46,517 nucleotides of DNA. It comes from Flavobacteriales bacterium (GTDB lineage Bacteria; Bacteroidota; Bacteroidia; Flavobacteriales; Flavobacteriaceae). The position numbers and the translations under genes were made by a program. Positions 45,244 through 46,517 of this stretch are shown piece after piece (the stretch's first letter is position 1; the number at the start of each line of letters is the position of its first letter). The notes under the pieces were generated by a model. It worked only from the letters and a program-made list of their open reading frames with translations. It did not search any database and had not been told where the DNA came from. Location: NCBI GenBank assembly GCA_024643405.1, contig JAHENA010000013.1:1-46517 (forward strand). Direction: 5' to 3'.

Positions 45244-46122
45244 TTATGAGAAATATTTTTCAAAATATCTTAAAAAACTTCCTTCGTAAAGTCTAGGCGG
45301 AGCCGAACTATTAATAACTTGTTGTAGCTCTTTGTCTTCCCAGATTATAGACAAGCCAATTTGTTCATTTATACGATAGGTATCGTTTCGTGAAGTGTAG
45401 CTTGCATAGGTATATGGCGCATCAAATTTTTCAAAAAAACTTATAATTTCCCCGCCTATATAATAAAAGTTTTCGTTACAATCGGCTTGAATATCATAAG
45501 CATAAAAAACAGGGTTTTCTACTTTCTTGTAATCTACAAGATCATTTATTGTAATATCTGCCTCTTTCATTGTACGGTTCCGAATCTTCTTGTATAGATC
45601 TATGGTTAAAGGAAAAAAGATGCTATGTCCAGAATAATACCCTGAAGTATCATAGATTATTACATTAATTTCGGGCAGTAATTGTATTGCTTTTTTAATG
45701 ATTTCTTTCTTTACAGGCTTAAATATCTCCTTTTGGTATAACGAACATCTTATAATACTTTCAATATCAGAATCAAATTTAATAGTACGTAATCTATCTG
45801 ATTTAAAATTTCGTTTATCACTTAACCAATCAGCTTCAGGTAAATCATTGGAAATTGAGCTTAAAGAATATCTTCTTAAATTAAGATCATAATAAGTTGG
45901 AATGGAGACCGGCGCATTTAAATTTCTAATGACCTGATAGGGAATAAAGGTGATATCTACCATTTCTTCTTCCTTATCTGGTTTCAATAAAGTTTCATTT
46001 TTCTCCCATCTTATTATGGTACGAACATCAACATCGAACTGGATAGCCAAATCCGATTGAGACAGATTGTTTTGTTTTCTGTAGTCTAATAGTAATTCAC
46101 CCAGCGAAGTATATTTTTTCAT
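45244..46122 (-). CDS. XRE-type helix-turn-helix regulator with unknown C-terminal domain
   Basis: 292 residues. Residues 6-55 form an XRE-like DNA-binding domain: LGELLLDYRKQNNLSQSDLAIQFDVDVRTIIRWEKNE. The remaining 230 residues have a mixed alpha/beta pattern with no family I can name; aromatic-rich segments include GYYSGHSIFFPL, NPVFYAYDIQAD and NFYYIGGEIISFF. This part could be a ligand-binding or acyltransferase-like domain. It starts 38 bases from a strong inverted repeat in the intergenic region shared with a divergent small gene, so autoregulation is plausible. Confidence 0.75.
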   Translation of the reverse strand: MKKYTSLGELLLDYRKQNNLSQSDLAIQFDVDVRTIIRWEKNETLLKPDKEEEMVDITFIPYQVIRNLNAPVSIPTYYDLNLRRYSLSSISNDLPEADWLSDKRNFKSDRLRTIKFDSDIESIIRCSLYQKEIFKPVKKEIIKKAIQLLPEINVIIYDTSGYYSGHSIFFPLTIDLYKKIRNRTMKEADITINDLVDYKKVENPVFYAYDIQADCNENFYYIGGEIISFFEKFDAPYTYASYTSRNDTYRINEQIGLSIIWEDKELQQVINSSAPPRLYEGSFLRYFEKYFS

Positions 46123-46160
46123 ATATCTAAAATAGAGCTTTAAAGTAAATTAAACCTGTT

Positions 46161-46193
46161 TTATTAATAAGACATTGCATGTCATATTAATAA
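46161..46193. repeat. Inverted repeat, candidate operator of the XRE regulator
   Basis: The arms TTATTAATAAGACAT (46161-46175) and ATGTCATATTAATAA (46179-46193) are complementary at 14 of 15 positions around the 3-base spacer TGC. The repeat lies between the starts of two divergent genes, 39 and 46 bases from them. Its size and symmetry fit a dimeric regulator binding site. Confidence 0.65.
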
Positions 46194-46239
46194 TGGCAAT
46201 AACATAATAATTTTACGCTATTAAAAATAAATAATAAAA

Positions 46240-46491
46240 ATGATTCGAGCTAAACTTCTATTAATACAAATTGATACGTTAAATAAGGAACAAAAAGACG
46301 AAAAAAAATTAAATACCATTTTAGACCTAAAAAAATTACTGAGGCAAATAGATTTTAATGTTGAAACGGTACCATTAGAAGATGAGGACCGCTTGTTAAA
46401 TTTTTTTTCTTCGTTGAAAAACAACCCCTTATCCATAGAAGAAAAAGAACTAGTAAACGAGTTAGTGCATTATGAAATCTTGAATAATTAA
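46240..46491 (+). CDS. Small hypothetical protein
   Basis: 83 residues, highly charged and predicted mostly helical (MIRAKLLLIQIDTLNKEQKDE..., DLKKLLRQIDF, SIEEKELVNELVHYEILNN). No signal peptide, membrane segment or recognised motif. ATG start, divergent from the XRE regulator with a 33-base inverted repeat between them. An open frame on the opposite strand covers the same DNA, but this orientation has the composition of a soluble acidic helical protein and the better start position. Function unknown. Confidence 0.6.
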   Translation: MIRAKLLLIQIDTLNKEQKDEKKLNTILDLKKLLRQIDFNVETVPLEDEDRLLNFFSSLKNNPLSIEEKELVNELVHYEILNN

Positions 46492-46517
46492 TTCAAAAAT
46501 TTACTGTAATTCATGAC

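Noticed and set aside
46221-46436. Minus-strand open frame of 71 codons over the small gene at the right end
   Set aside because: Its sequence is Phe/Ser-rich, consistent with a shadow of the charged helical protein on the plus strand, and it has no plausible partner or start context.

Overview
The window is from a marine-type member of the Bacteroidota, most likely a Flavobacteriaceae. The DNA is AT-rich. It carries a SusC/SusD pair, a hybrid two-component regulator with periplasmic propeller, a protein with a type IX secretion (T9SS) C-terminal sorting domain, many SPII lipoproteins, and Bacteroidota-style TAnnTTTG promoter elements with few Shine-Dalgarno sites.

Layout. (1) 1-7046 is mostly housekeeping: the 3' end of fabD, lspA, a secreted amidohydrolase, a two-gene envelope-sugar operon (DegT-type aminotransferase and galE), waaA (Kdo transferase) and three small membrane proteins. 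(2) 7064-26807, all on the minus strand, is the catabolic arm of a polysaccharide utilization locus (PUL): a GH3, a galT-galK-galM Leloir operon, a GH43 resembling exo-beta-1,3-galactanases, a LacZ-type GH2, an SGNH-unrelated alpha/beta-hydrolase esterase, a second GH2, and four S1 sulfatases in a row. (3) 27145-43342, all on the plus strand, is the sensing and uptake arm: the hybrid regulator, SusC, SusD, a GH128-like lipoprotein with a C-terminal CBM, a T9SS-exported CBM protein, a fifth sulfatase, two paralogous right-handed beta-helix proteins and the remnant of a sixth sulfatase. (4) 43413-46491 lies beyond the PUL: an iron-sulfur L-serine ammonia-lyase, an XRE-type regulator, a strong inverted repeat and a small hypothetical gene.

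How it may work (inference). The gene set points to a sulfated, probably beta-linked and partly acetylated galactan. The GH128-like protein and possibly the beta-helix proteins would cut the chain at the cell surface, and SusCD would import oligosaccharides. Sulfatases and the esterase would remove substituents, and GH43, the two GH2s and GH3 would release monosaccharides. GalM/GalK/GalT, with GalE encoded in a separate operon 6.4 kb away, would turn galactose into UDP-galactose and glucose-1-phosphate. No agarase, carrageenase (GH16/GH82 type), anhydrogalactose pathway, inner-membrane sugar transporter or sulfatase-maturating enzyme was recognised in the window. The exact glycan is therefore open, and a beta-1,3-glucan component (GH128 plus GH3) cannot be excluded.

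The points I consider most worth following are the GH128-like enzyme and its CBM twin in a sulfated-galactan setting, the unassigned beta-helix pair, the decayed sulfatase at the PUL edge, and the 15-bp-arm inverted repeat between the XRE regulator and the small gene.
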